Part shown: one piece after another, positions 1 through 15,517 of the stretch
Position numbering within the stretch: position 1 is the first letter of the stretch
Layout of the letters: every line of letters starts with the position of its first letter
Source of the DNA: Macrocybe gigantea
Taxonomy: Eukaryota; Basidiomycota; Agaricomycetes; Agaricales; Callistosporiaceae
Length of the DNA stretch: 32,723 nucleotides
Reading direction: 5' to 3'
NCBI GenBank assembly: GCA_011319805.1
Contig: SJRY01000037.1
Location: 1 to 32,723, forward strand
Made by a program: the position numbers and the translations under genes
The notes under the pieces: model-generated
Database searches by the model: none
Told to the model about the DNA's origin: nothing
Seen by the model: only the letters and a program-made list of their open reading frames with translations

Positions 1-3000
1 CTTGACGTTCCTCGCCACGTTTAACCATTTGCCCCAGTGGTGACGGAGGCCTGTAATCTTTCCAAGTCACTGGCGCGGTGTCTGACAGACGTCGTCGATG
101 TCTTGTGCTCCGCCGAGAATGGTCTTCTTCACTCCGAGAAATTCTTGCAGTCGCTGGACGATAAGAAGGGGCCGGGGTCTATTGTGCCAAAACTGTGGAA
201 GTTTAATTGCCGACTCGCTGACCTCATCTTCAGAGAGCGCCGTTGTGTCTGTTCATTTTCCCAATCAAGTCATGGTGCTTTGGATGCGGGATGTCATTAT
301 TCTGGGTCGAGATTTGTTACACAATGGAGGTGTTCGAGAACGCCGCAAATTCGCAGGCACCGTTCGTGGAAGTCGACCCTAGGTCGCTGTCGCCAACTGG
401 AAGGAAGATGCTCTCCTCATTGCAGAGCGTGTTACTCGAGCTCTCGCGTTGGCTGAGTTGACGGACGAGGAGCTTCTACATCAATCTTTCAGCTTATTGC
501 ACTCTTTGCTGGATTTGTTCCAGGATGTCGGAATGAAACCCGATACAGTTGCCTTTGAGAAGCTTCAAAGGCATATCGACCAGCCCAAGATACTAAAAGC
601 GCTCGGACGCGTCTGGATTCTACGCGACTAGTCATCCTCGCTGCGGCACTCGATGAATTCAGGGAGAAGCCGGAGGTGAAGTTCAAGGAGGTTGCGAAGG
701 GCGAAAAGACTATTAAGAAACCTGTGATGACCCAGTCCAAGCCGACCCCGCAGTTGCGGCAATCAAAGTTGGATTTCACTAAAGAAGATCAGAGGAAGCT
801 CGACGAAGCCATAACTCCTGCTCCGACTCTGCACAATATACCTCCGAGCCATGCTCCGATTGTTGGAAAACCGATTCCGGTGTCTCAGAGCAATGTCATC
901 ATGGGCCCAAAAACGAGGCACTTGCGCAATCCAGCAAGGTCGCCGAATCGTCGAGCAGCGAAAGCGAGGACGAAGAGGATGAGGAAGAAGAAGGCCAAAG
1001 GGATTGGCGGCTCTCGGCAAGCCACGGACGCCAGAAATCAAAAAGCGAGTCGAGCGCCGGCAGATCATGACTCTAGACATACCAATGCATCAGAGTGCCA
1101 TTGAAGAGCGGCGGAAGAGGCAAGATGAAGCGCGCAGCTGCTTTGCGCCTGAAACCTGACCTTTCTGGACTCCACAGAGCTATGTTGGCATGGGATATCG
1201 ACCATATTGGACCGGAACCTCCTGGTGAAAAAGCTGCAGTTGTTCAACATACCCATAAATTCACCGACTATGCGCATTACCTCCGAGCGTTTCAACCTTT
1301 ACTATTGATGGAATGCTGGGCACAGATTCTCAGCGAAAGAGGAGCTTCAGGATCCATACGAAATTAAAATTACGTCTCGGTCGTTCACTGATACTTGGCT
1401 CGACCTAGACGTTACGCTCATAGAGCCAGTTAAGAACGACTGGTATTGACGGATACCGATATAGTGCTGCTCGAGCACATGACCAGCAAGACACGCCTCA
1501 TGGCCAAAACCCAGAATTTCCGAAAGGATCGCCAGCAAACTATAATTAATCTGCGATGCTACATACCCAAGGGCAAAACGGATCCCGGATTGCAAATAAA
1601 TTCGAAATGGAGGCTCCGAAAGCTATTCAGGTTCGTCCTTTGGTAATTTACTCCTATGTCAAAGTTCTCAATCATCATTTCAGCCTTAGCACCCTCCACC
1701 GGGAATATGGAGCTCTAATATCAATGCGGCACTATGACTTGTTTAATACCATCCTCCAACCTCGACTTCCTTCAAACATAGAGCGGATAGCAAAGACGTT
1801 CAACGGACGATGCAGAAATATAAAGTCAATGAACCTCAAGCCGTTTGCAATTCTCAGCTCTCTTGCAGCGACCGGTTTCGTCCTGATACAAGGGTAATTT
1901 TTCCTGATCTAACAGTTTTCTACTTCTTGACGCACAATCTCAGGCCCCTGAACGGGTAAAACGTCGACGATTTGTGGTCTCATCGCTGCGACATTGGCCC
2001 ATCGACCTCGACCTTCCACTGCCGTCCACGTTGGTGGCAACGCTGCTCGTCAAGAAAAGGTCATGAAACAAAAGATTCTCCTTTGCGCCCGAGCAATGCT
2101 GCTATTGAGATAGATAGCCTACCGTTTAAAAGAAGACTTCCGTAAACTCGCCAAGGGTTCTGAACGATACTCTGTAGTCAGGGTTGGGGCAAAAAAGTCC
2201 ATCAATGCCAGTGTTCAGGATATATCCTTGGAAAGCCTCGTCGAAGAGAAGCTCAATGCAATCAGAGCGAAGGACGGCGGTCCGAAACAAGGCGCCGAAT
2301 GCGTCTGCCGACATGGCGGCTTTGAGAGCGAGCTGGAATCGGTGAAAGAAAGCTTGCTGCAAAAGCAGCGGGAGCGTCAATCCACTCATGACAATCGTGC
2401 AAGGATTCAGGCACTCGACATCGAGATTTCACAGCTCAACAGCCGCCGAAGGGACATCGGTACGCGGATCACCTCCCTGCGCGATCACAGACCGCGGAGA
2501 GTCGTGCAAATGATGCCAGAGCTCGCCAGGCCCAAGCAGAAGTTCTGGAACAAGCCGACGTAATTTGTAGTACCCTTTCAGGAGCAGGACATGACATCCT
2601 GAATCCCTTCGATTTTGAGACAATCATAATAGACGAAGCTGCACAAGCGATTGAACTCAGCTCCCTGATTCCCCTGAAGTTCCGTTCGCAGAAGTGCATT
2701 ATGGTAGGGGATCCCAAGCAGCTTCCGCCTACAGTTCTTTCCCAAGGAGTAAGTAGCAAAAACCTCTTGTATACTGGTTTCTGATTTCTTGCTCTCCAGG
2801 CTTGTCGATACCGTTACAATGAGTCACTATTCGTCCGACTTCAAAGGCACCGGCCGGACGCGGTTCACCTCCTGAGGTCTGCGCAGTCCTCCCCAGCATA
2901 TTCAGGCAGGCTTGCTGATCTCTTTCATCAGCATTCAATATCGCATGCATCCTGATATCAGCACACTTCCTAGCGAGATATTTTACGAAGGCAGACTTAA

Positions 3001-4087
3001 GAATGGTCCAGAAATGGAGCAAAAGACCAAGCGGCCATGGCATGCGAACCCGAAATTTGGTACCTACAAATTTTTCAACGTTTCTCGCGGCCTTGAAGAC
3101 GCGGCGGGCCATTCAATAAAAAACACAGCTGAATGCCAAGTGGCGCTAGCTTTGTATATGCGCCTTCAACAAGAATTTTCGCTATGGTCCATAAGTATCA
3201 GATTGGTGTTATTTCAATGTATAGAGCTCAGATCGTAGAACTTCGTCGGCTCTTTGAACAACGGTTCGGATCAGATATTTTCAAGACGGTTGACTTCAAC
3301 ACTGTCGATGGATTTCAGGGCCAAGAAAAGGATGTTATCATACTATCCTGTGTTCGTGCAGGTCCCGGCCTGCAGTCTGTAGGATTCTTGGCAGGTCAGT
3401 TCTATGTTTTGACACGACCGAACATACTGACAAGCTATATAGATGTACGACGAATGAATGTCGCTCTCACTCGTGCAAAGTCATCTCTCTTCATTCTCGG
3501 GAATGCGGCGACTCTGGAACGAAGCGATCCAAACTGGAAGAACATTGTCATGGATGCTCGATCGAGGTCGGCGCTGTTAGAGGTACAGTAATAGCCTATT
3601 GCTATCTCGCCAGAACAATGCTAAAATGTTGATAGATATCTGATTCCTCATTCTTCAGTAAAGCAACAAACGCACCGACCCTCACTCCTCCTAAAGGGAA
3701 ACTAGCGTCTGTTGCATCCGGCCCATCCATAGCCCTAGTCCCTTCGGACCTCGTTACTCCAAAGAACTTCAAGGCCGGCGTTCTGAAGTCTTCCTCGCAG
3801 AATTCTGAGGCCCCAGAACCTGCCCCGTCGGTGAAACCCGAGAAGGATAGTCCGCCGTCCCGAAATAAGCGACCAGCTGACGAAGGGCCGGAGCCTATAA
3901 TCGAAGTGCTCCTAAGGAAAGCAAAAACCAGCGGCCTCCTGTTAAACGCCCGAAACCTCCGCCAAATCTATTTATACCCAAAACGAAAAAAGTAAGTACC
4001 ATCCACTAGAAATCGCACTCTCTCATTTCTTTGCAGAGGCCTGCTGAAGACCAGGCTGGTCCTTCCCAGATCAAGAGACGATCTTGA
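1..4087 (+). CDS. SEN1: SEN1-type superfamily 1 RNA/DNA helicase (5' end outside window)
   Basis: Sen1/senataxin-family nuclear 5'-3' helicase, which unwinds RNA:DNA hybrids and helps terminate RNA polymerase II transcription. The large Sen1 N-terminal region starts outside the window. An acidic linker (about 950-1000) precedes the helicase core. Visible motifs are the P-loop region near 1943-1965 (TGKTST readable), DEAAQ (motif II, about 2632-2646), GDPKQLPPT (about 2709), QYRMHP (about 2938), VDGFQGQEKDVI (motif V, about 3306) and RRMNVALTRAKS (motif VI, about 3450). The tail is Lys/Pro-rich and ends in IKRRS at the TGA at 4085-4087. Introns are evident at about 1894-1943 and 3395-3442. The reading frame shifts several times, including inside the P-loop. 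The conserved protein on both sides of each shift argues for missing bases rather than decay. It is convergent with DHR1, with 115 bp between the stops. Identity is firm; the exact exon chain is not. Confidence 0.88.
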
Positions 4088-4202
4088 CGATTCTACTGAC
4101 ATTGGTCTCATGATTAGCATATATTCTTAACTTATCTGCAATTGTACAACAGATCTGCAATGTGTCCCTTAGAATGTGTAGTTACAACATTATACCTCCA
4201 CT

Positions 4203-8649
<4,447 letters not shown>

Positions 8650-8869
8650 CGTGTAAAATAGGGGGGGATCCTGGTGAACGACATCCACTCCTGGCTGTTG
8701 GAGATATTGTAAAAAGTTTGGCAAAGTCACGTGCACGACTAACACCACAATCGGAAACAATAAAATTGTCGAGTCGTACATAGTAGAAATACAGAACACG
8801 AGCAGCTAAAGTGCAATACTAAGACTAATCAAGGGCATGGAAGCAATAAAAATAAAATGAGTAGATGGT

Positions 8870-11805
8870 CTATTGTCGTTTACTTTTCGTAGGTGCCCTG
8901 TCAGGCGGTCCAGGCGTTCGCCCTCTCGAGTACGACCTGCCTCGACTGACCACAAAAGGTTCAGAGTCAGAGTCACCTGATTCGATGGGTCAGCTCTGGC
9001 TTTTCCTTTCCCTTTTTCCTTTCGTGACGTGCTAGTTGAGCGCCTGCGCGTCATCGAGCTCGGTCCAGGGCTGGAACGCGTCTCCATGCTATCCGAGAGT
9101 GTTTCTTCCTCTATTCTGAAAGAAACTCTCCTGCCTCTCGATTGCTTCTCGCAACCAGGGACGGATGGCGGGCGCTGCCGTTCTGTGCGACGGGAGAAGA
9201 CGAACGAAGTTCGGGTGAATCAGGAGGAATTGTGCCTGAAGAGCTGGGGTCATATGAATGTGGGTATGGGTGTGGGTGATGCGTCGGAGTAGAATACAAT
9301 GAGCCTAAGGAACCTGGGGTGGCGCTGGGAGGGTATGGAAGGGGAAATGAGAGGGGTAAGAAGTTGATCCACGGGATGTGTCGCATGCGGCGGAGGAGGC
9401 ATCCATGCGCCGCCTACCAACGCAGACAGCTGCTGCATGGCCTGCGTGATGATGAATTGAGCTCGAGGATCCTGGATCGGCATATAAAATCGATCCATGT
9501 GTGGTGGCGGATAAGGTGCATATGACTGTTGGTATATGAATGATAAGGAATATCAGAAGCACCGAAATGGAGATGAGACTGGCACGCGTAAAAGCAGGTG
9601 CAGGCGCCTTGGACTGGCTATGCGTTGCTGATGAATTGCTTGGCGGCTCTTTCGACGGCTCGTATGGGCGGATAGGGATCTTGCCCTTGGTCTGGGTGCC
9701 TTGTCCTGTCGTGATCGTTGAGAAAGCATGTCATTTGAACCGTTTAGGGGATCTGAAGATGCTTAACACATTGAGTAAAGGGAATGCATGTGCGAGCGAT
9801 CTAAAAATACCAAAAGCGTTAATCCTCGGATTTTCATCAGGAGTGCCTGTCTTGGATGCACTAGGTGATATCGGGAACTGTGAATCGCCTGCGATGAATC
9901 AGCCTTGCCCAGTGATTTCTCTAGTGCCGGAACTGGAGTTGATTGGTTAGACATGTCAAGGGCAGAAGAGGCGACCCTTTTCCGTTTTCGCGTGCTTGCA
10001 TTGGGAGGAGAACGCTTCGCCATGCCTGTGGGACTTGGAATTGGACGGAGTGCTCTGACATCTTTTGTAGCATGGACAACAGGACTTTTTGTTAGCTCAG
10101 CCGACTTCCGGCTGGGAAGGCGGGAGGTCGATGCGAAGGCACCGGGTCCAGCTGGATGGGACCGGGTTTGAGAAAGGTCGTCAAAAGTGTCGCTAGAGCT
10201 CTTACTCTTCGGAGATTTCGTTGACGTAGATCTGTCCTCAGCTGGGGCGACCATTGATTTTGCGCCCTTGGACGTTGGTTTTTTCGAAAATGTCGCACGA
10301 TTTTCGTGAACCGGTTTCGCAAGGGGGATGGCGACGGCGGCAGTTTGGGTTCGTGATCTTTGAGAAGGTTTTCGGCGTTCAAGCACGACCTCCACTTTTG
10401 TTCTTGAAGGCATCTTGACCGCTTCTTTACTTTTCGAAACGGCTGCATCACTCGGAGGCTCAGAAGCTGAAGTGTTTTGGGTTCCTAAGATCTTTGATTG
10501 TCCAGCCTTAGGTGAAAACTCTTTGGAAATGCTTCCCGCCGTGGACTTGATGCGAGAAATGGCTTTCGCACTACGTAACTTTGCAAGGTCCAGACGAGGA
10601 ATAGGAGGCGGACCAGGCACAGAACCAGCAGTGACTGAACGCGCTCGCTGGGATAGTGGCTTTTGGCGTTGTGTTGGAGGCTTTATTGGAGAAGAAATGG
10701 AATGTGGAATGATTGGGGATGACGGCGGCATAGAAGAGAAGAGATCAGAGGGTGTCATAGAAGGTCCGGAAGATGTGTAAGATTGTGGAGGAGTCTGCAG
10801 ACCAGTCGGTTTGTCTCCTGCTTTGGATGCGGATTTGGTGTTCATTCGGGTGGAAGGGGTGACAGGCCTTGGGTTTTCGATAATCTGTACGTCACTACCA
10901 CTATCGTCGTCGTCCTCCACTTTCGGAAAAAGAGGATAAACGATGCTCGTCTCGTCCAAATCGTAGTTCACCAATTCATCGTCGGATTCATCGGAAAACG
11001 GGAAGATGGACGTTGCTCTGCGCGGTGGATGCGGGTTTGTGTTGGACCTCGAGGCGTCATCCGCACCGGCGTTTGAGAAACCATCGGATTCTAGCCCATC
11101 GCTGCTATATGGGTGCAATACCAAGTACTCCGCCTCCGAAGGCCCCAGGAAATGCTCGTCGGCGCTGGACTCTCCGTCGACCGATTCCTCTGTGTCTTCT
11201 GGTTCACTGCCACACAACTCTTTCCGCTTCCTTTCTGCTTCCAAAAATTCCTGGAGATCCTGTACATCGGCCGCATTCATTGTGGTCACGGGAGGTACCA
11301 CTGGTACCTCTTCCCCTTCTTCCTGCCCGTCCACATCATCAACTGGATTTGTAATAGTGTCAAGTTCGTCAATATCTTCTTCTTCTTCTTCGTCTTCTTC
11401 GTCTCCTTCCTCCGTTTCTTCATCCGGATTGCGAGTAAGACAGCCGAAATACCACGTCTTTGAGCCGCGAATGATGCCACGATCGCGCACGACTTTTCCA
11501 GTTGTGATGTCAATGATGTCGTCCTCATCCAAGGCACGAGTGTATCTGTCTGCAAGGTTGGACCACACATCAAAGAGGCGCTGTTTCGATTCTTCCCTCG
11601 CATGCTGGATGTCGAGATTATGGTCGGCGCTGGATGAAGCGGCAGAGGCCTGCACCTGAGATAAACGGGCCGCGGCTGCTAGACGAGGTCGTTTCGGCGG
11701 AGAGGCCTGGTCCGGAATCCTTTGCGACGTCTCGAACAACGACGAAGTCGTCGGAGGGGTCGCCGAGGGGGTGATCAAAGTTGGCTTTGCTGGCGGGCGA
11801 CTCAT
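8870..11805 (-). CDS. Scm3/HJURP-like CENP-A chaperone candidate, long disordered protein
   Basis: The start at 11805 gives MSRPPAKPTL. The only folded-looking part is near the N-terminus: RLFDVWSNLADRYTR followed by DEDDIIDITTGKVVRDRGII (about 11600-11470). A 'WxxLaeRY ... D-I-I-D-x-x-T-G-x-x-V-x-D-x-G' pattern is what I know from fungal Scm3 proteins, which deliver the centromeric histone H3 variant. An acidic run of Glu/Asp (about 11410-11340) and roughly 600 residues of Ser/Pro/Lys-rich disordered sequence follow. The tail carries RRVSFRIEEE (about 9120) and ends in SRGRTPGPPDRAPTKSKRQ at the TAG at 8870-8872. An intron lies at about 9586-9529. The frame breaks at about 9345, 9140 and 8987 (a CCC run on the coding strand), each one base short. 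Assignment to Scm3 is by motif only; another chromatin protein remains possible. Confidence 0.55.
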
Positions 11806-11929
11806 GGAACGGGGCTGGTGAGACCCAAAAACGAGCGCACAACACGCGACTGGCTCTTTGGTCACGTGAAGACGCGTTCGCTCGGCTGATGCCGTTCGCC
11901 TGCTTAGCATTTTTCTCCTTCTCTATACG
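11806..11929. promoter_or_regulatory. 124-bp bidirectional promoter region
   Basis: Only 124 bp separate the start codons of the Scm3-like gene (-, 11805) and the small membrane protein gene (+, 11930), so both probably start from one shared divergent promoter. The stretch has a CACGTG E-box-like palindrome at about 11863-11868, which could bind a bHLH factor. No TATA-like element is clear. Confidence 0.45.
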
Positions 11930-12369
11930 ATGCTCCCCAAATCGCCTGTGGTTTCATCCATTTTGCGACCACGCACGTCGTTTAGGCGCTAGCGACTAAG
12001 GTTCATCGACTTCCTCGAGACGACGATGATTTCCGGCCTCCTTGGGTGTACACGGGGACGAGGTTGCTGTTGTACACCGTAATACCAGGTATGCGTATCT
12101 CAATTTGCTTCGAGAACCATTGCATAGTCTACGAAATTTGTAGCCATCGCATTCTATGCTATATTCTTCCATGACTTTGGGGACCGGGAGCACGTCTTCC
12201 AACCAGTACGTTGTTCATGCATTGACGACCAAATGGTGATCTAACTCTTCTACTTGAAAAGGCAAGACGTTGGGCGACGGAGAAGAAGGCGGCATTCTTC
12301 ACTCTTTCACCTGCCGAACAACAGGTGCTAAAGACGGAAGCATCGAAAGCATCCGTCAAGGAGACATGA
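11930..12369 (+). CDS. Small single-pass membrane protein, three exons, function unknown
   Basis: A spliced gene of about 92 residues, missed by simple ORF calling. Exon 1 is 11930-11947 (MLPKSP). Exon 2 begins after the AG near 11999 with VHRLPRDDDDFRPPWVY and contains one hydrophobic helix (LLLYTVIPAIAFYAIFF). That helix is itself split by a GT-AG intron at about 12089-12143. Exon 3 starts at about 12261 and encodes a charged tail, RRWATEKKAAFFTLSPAEQQ, ending at the TGA at 12367-12369. All three junctions keep one frame with no indel. A short N-terminus, one membrane helix and a charged amphipathic tail would fit a small mitochondrial or ER membrane protein, but I recognise no family. It is divergent from the Scm3-like gene across 124 bp. 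Confidence 0.6.
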
Positions 12370-12675
12370 GCCGTTGGAGGTGTCATTGATTTTATGGTGA
12401 TATATTTTATCTTTAACTAATATGGTGAACTTGCTGCTACTCATTCTATATGCTCGTGCTAACTTCAGTCTTTTTTTGGACAGTACTCATACCCTAGTGT
12501 TGGCCAGAATACCTAGTCGGTGTATGCACTTGTAGAGTTGCGAGCAACACGACAAGATGTAGCAGCAGTGGTACTGTAACGCGTATTTCAGCGAACGTGG
12601 AAGGCAAATGTCAAATCACGGCCCGTATCACGGAGCAGGATCATCGTGCGAATCCTTGGAGTCTCATAAGCTATC
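12370..12675. other. Intergenic region between small membrane protein gene and aldolase
   Basis: About 305 bp lie between the stop of the small membrane protein gene and the aldolase start. The left part is AT-rich (around 12395-12440) and probably holds the 3' UTR and polyadenylation region. The right part is presumably the aldolase promoter and 5' UTR. I see no gene, repeat or RNA structure in it. Confidence 0.5.
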
Positions 12676-14018
12676 ATGGCCCACGTCAACATCAGCAGTA
12701 CTCCCGCCAATCTCTTCTCAACCCCCGACGTTTCGTCGCGCATTCCGCCACCGCCACATGTATTCCTGTCATCTCACCATTCACCTTTAATCGCCTGCGA
12801 ACTCATAGAGACAGCAGAAGCCCTCGTCAATCCGCGAGGCAAAGGCATATATGCAACCGATGAGACCCCGATGCCATTCAAGCGGCCCTTGAAGTGGCCT
12901 CGGAGGGCCAAGACAGGCACAGGAACTGGTCCGAGGACGAACTGAGGGACCGACGGAAGCGATGGCGCGAGTTTGCATACGAAGCCATTTCAAACGGTGC
13001 GGAACCGATCTTATCGTTCTCCTGTGAAGCATCCGATCCGGAATCCTACCCATCACAGACTACATCTCCGGTGTCATACTCTACTCTGAGACGCTGCTTG
13101 ATTTCAAGCTAGGCGCCGTGCTGGCAGAAAAGGGCATCATCCTGGGCGTGCGCGCCAACGGCGAGCTGCGGCCCGTGCCCAGCTCTTCATCCGAGTTCAT
13201 CGTACAGGGCCTGGATGACCTCCTGCCACGGCTGCAGGCGGCGCGTGCCGCGGGTGCGCGGTTCTCCAAGTGGCGAGTGCCGATCGCGTGCACGAGCGCC
13301 GAGCTGGATCTACCGACGCAGCTGTCGCTTGAGATCCACGCGGAGACGCTCGCACAGTTTGCGGCGGTTAGCCAGCAGGCGGGTCTTGTCCCCATCGTCG
13401 AGCCCGACGTCGACTTCTCGGCGGACGCGGACCTGAGGAGGAGCATGGAGGTACATCAGGGGGCGATCGCGCTCATCTACGAGCGGTGCCGTGCACATGG
13501 CGTTTTGATTGAGGGTGAGCGTTGTTTTCGGATCGTGGAATTCATTTTCCCTGAGACGTTGCATGCACAGGTACTTTGATCAAACCTTCTTTCCCTCAGC
13601 CGGGCATGCAGCACCCTTCGCGCCAAACTGTGACACCTGCAGAAATCGCCCTTGCCACGGCCACCATGCTCACGCGGTGCCTTCCTGTCGCCGTTCCAGG
13701 CGTCGTCTTCTTATCCGGTAATGATGCATTTCCATCATGCAGTCGATATCTGTACTGCACTGAGTTTGATCGTTCACAGGCGGTCTCTCTTCGTCCATCG
13801 CAACATCTTATCTCAGAGCACTGAACGCATTGGTGAGCGCCTCGCCCGCTTCTTCGCCGTTCTCAAGGTTGCCACGTTTGTCATTCTCGTTCGGCCGGGC
13901 GCTGCAAAGCGATGCCATGCATGCTTGGATTAAAGGAGACGAGGATGCAGCGCAGGAAGCCTTTGCCAAATGGTCGAAGGCTTGTTGGAGCGCGGCGAAA
14001 GGTGAGGACGTACAGTGA
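12676..14018 (+). CDS. Class I (Schiff-base) fructose-bisphosphate aldolase
   Basis: Cleaves fructose 1,6-bisphosphate to dihydroxyacetone phosphate and glyceraldehyde 3-phosphate in cytosolic glycolysis/gluconeogenesis. Class I landmarks are in order: ELIETAEALVNPRGKGIYAT-DET (the Asp33 region of animal aldolase), DYISGVILYSETL, GARFSKWRVPI (Lys146 equivalent), VPIVEPDVD (Glu187 region), LIEG/TLIKPSFPQPG (the Schiff-base Lys229 motif, normally LLKPN), VVFLSGG and FSFGRALQSDA. Introns lie at about 12993-13055, 13514-13570 and 13717-13779, and each restores frame exactly. One base is missing in the CCCC run at 12866-12869, between ATDETP and DAIQAALEV. The C-terminus stops soon after WSKACWSAAKGE, so the flexible tail with the terminal Tyr of animal aldolases is absent. 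Ascomycete fungi normally use the unrelated class II zinc enzyme. Confidence 0.9.
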
Positions 14019-14256
14019 GCAGGGAACTATTGTTCTATTCTAGATATTCCCTTTGTTCGTTGTCTGTATGTGTACGATTATGAGAACTGTTCGGCGTTCT
14101 CGAGGGTGGAGCAACAACACATGGGGCCCCATTGATGGTTTCTCACTTGAGACAAGTGCTCCAGTGCTGAGGGTATCCGTCGTTTTTCCAGAAATCTAAT
14201 CCGTACAGCTGATGTAGATTATTCGGTATAACGGACTCTCCCGACCGTTGGGCAGA

Positions 14257-15031
14257 TCAAGGAGCCAGACGGTCGATTTTCCATTGCGGATCGTCATCTG
14301 ATGAACCTTCGACGCGAAGGTAGCGGACTCGGTCATGCAGCCGAGATGGCTTGCCGCTCCAGAATTCCACCTCGCTATGAGAAAGAGGCGAAGATGAGAT
14401 AAATGAGATGCAAAAGCAACGATAAGAGGTGAATTACGGACAAGGGGATGACTCGCCATCCGCCCCAGAAATCGGGGAGTGGGACTTGGGGATCGTCGGA
14501 GTTGTTGGTGTCGAATCGCTCTTGAAGCTTGTGCAGCCGGGCGTGGACCTCCCCCTCCTGGACGACGGAGCTCTGCCTGCTGGCCCACGCACCGAGTCTG
14601 CTTCCGATCGGACGCGTTTTGAAGTACTCGTCGCTCTCCTGCTTGGAGATCTTCTCGACCTTTCCGACTACCCTGACCGATCTGTGCACTTCTCGCCAGA
14701 AGAAGACGAGAGCCGCGTGGGGATTGGCCTGGAGCTCCTGTGACTTTCGGGAGGTGTAGTTGGTGTAAAAGACGAATCCGCGGTGGTCTAGCTGTTTGAA
14801 AAGTACGATTCTGGCGGAGGGGATGCCGGCCTGGCTGACGGTAGAGAGGGACATGGCTTCTGGCTCCTGGACGAGGTCGTTGTCGACGATCTCCCTAAAC
14901 CATTTGCGAAACTGATCTAGCGGCGATGGAAGGACGGTGAGTGGAGATAGATTGTCAGCGGTGCTATACTGGCGATGAGGCAGGACCTTGAGTTGGTCTG
15001 GGGTGGGTTGGGCGATGAACAGCTCGGCCAT
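14257..15031 (-). CDS. PDX3: Pyridoxamine/pyridoxine 5'-phosphate oxidase
   Basis: FMN-dependent oxidase making pyridoxal 5'-phosphate, the last step of vitamin B6 cofactor synthesis and salvage. The start at 15031 gives [14 protein letters not shown]. The full family signature follows: [51 protein letters not shown] (FMN and substrate contacts), [28 protein letters not shown] and [11 protein letters not shown]. After one intron (about 14450-14370; the in-frame solution uses the weaker donor GTCCGT) comes [15 protein letters not shown] and the terminal WKIDRLAP expected for PNPOx. Length (about 230 residues) is normal and there is no indel. It is convergent with the aldolase. An upstream in-frame extension exists but lacks family similarity. 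Confidence 0.95.
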
Positions 15032-15517
15032 GAGAGTGATTTCTGCGAAATTTGTTGTTTGATTTAGCCAGGACCGCTCTCTCACGAACGCGGTTCAACA
15101 CGAGCGACCACGTTCGTCGTCGCCCTTGCTTTTTGCTCAGGCACGAACTTTCATTAGAAAAAAAACATAGAAAACATGCTCTATCATAGAAATCTATGGC
15201 AATCATTTGGGTCAGCTTGTTTTGCAGATGGCCGATTCAGCGGCAAGTCGGCCCATGCTAGGACAGTTGGCACCGCTCGGCGGGTGTCCAATAAGGCAAT
15301 AAGGCGCATCTGTCTAATATTCGTTATCTATGCCTCAAATGTTCTACCTCGCCAGTACATAGAGCACGTTCCCCACTTTCATTATTTACAAATTCTGAAA
15401 CAGGGACACAGGTGTTTCATGCGACATGAGAGAGTGCAGTCTGCGACAGAGAAGACCTCTTTAATTGCGCCTTGCGTGCGCTGTCTTCCTGGCTCTCTAC
15501 CACTAAAACAGTCGATC
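15032..15517. promoter_or_regulatory. Divergent intergenic region, PNPOx / alpha-kinase gene
   Basis: 486 bp separate the two outward-facing start codons. The stretch contains a short A-run near 15158-15167 on the PNPOx side. An open frame without recognisable protein similarity runs into the alpha-kinase start from 15176. I take it as promoter and 5' UTR sequence for both genes and see no specific binding site I can defend. Confidence 0.4.

Noticed and set aside
11006..11659. 217-codon plus-strand serine-rich open frame
   Set aside because: Antisense shadow of the acidic/Ser-rich Scm3-like gene; composition follows from the repeated GAA/TCC codons.
12676..14018. Calling the aldolase a pseudogene because of the frame break
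   Set aside because: One missing base in a CCCC run is the only defect; all catalytic segments and introns are intact.
15176..15517. N-terminal extension of the kinase ORF upstream of 15518
   Set aside because: In frame but without protein-like conservation; the ATG at 15518 directly precedes the zinc-ribbon domain.
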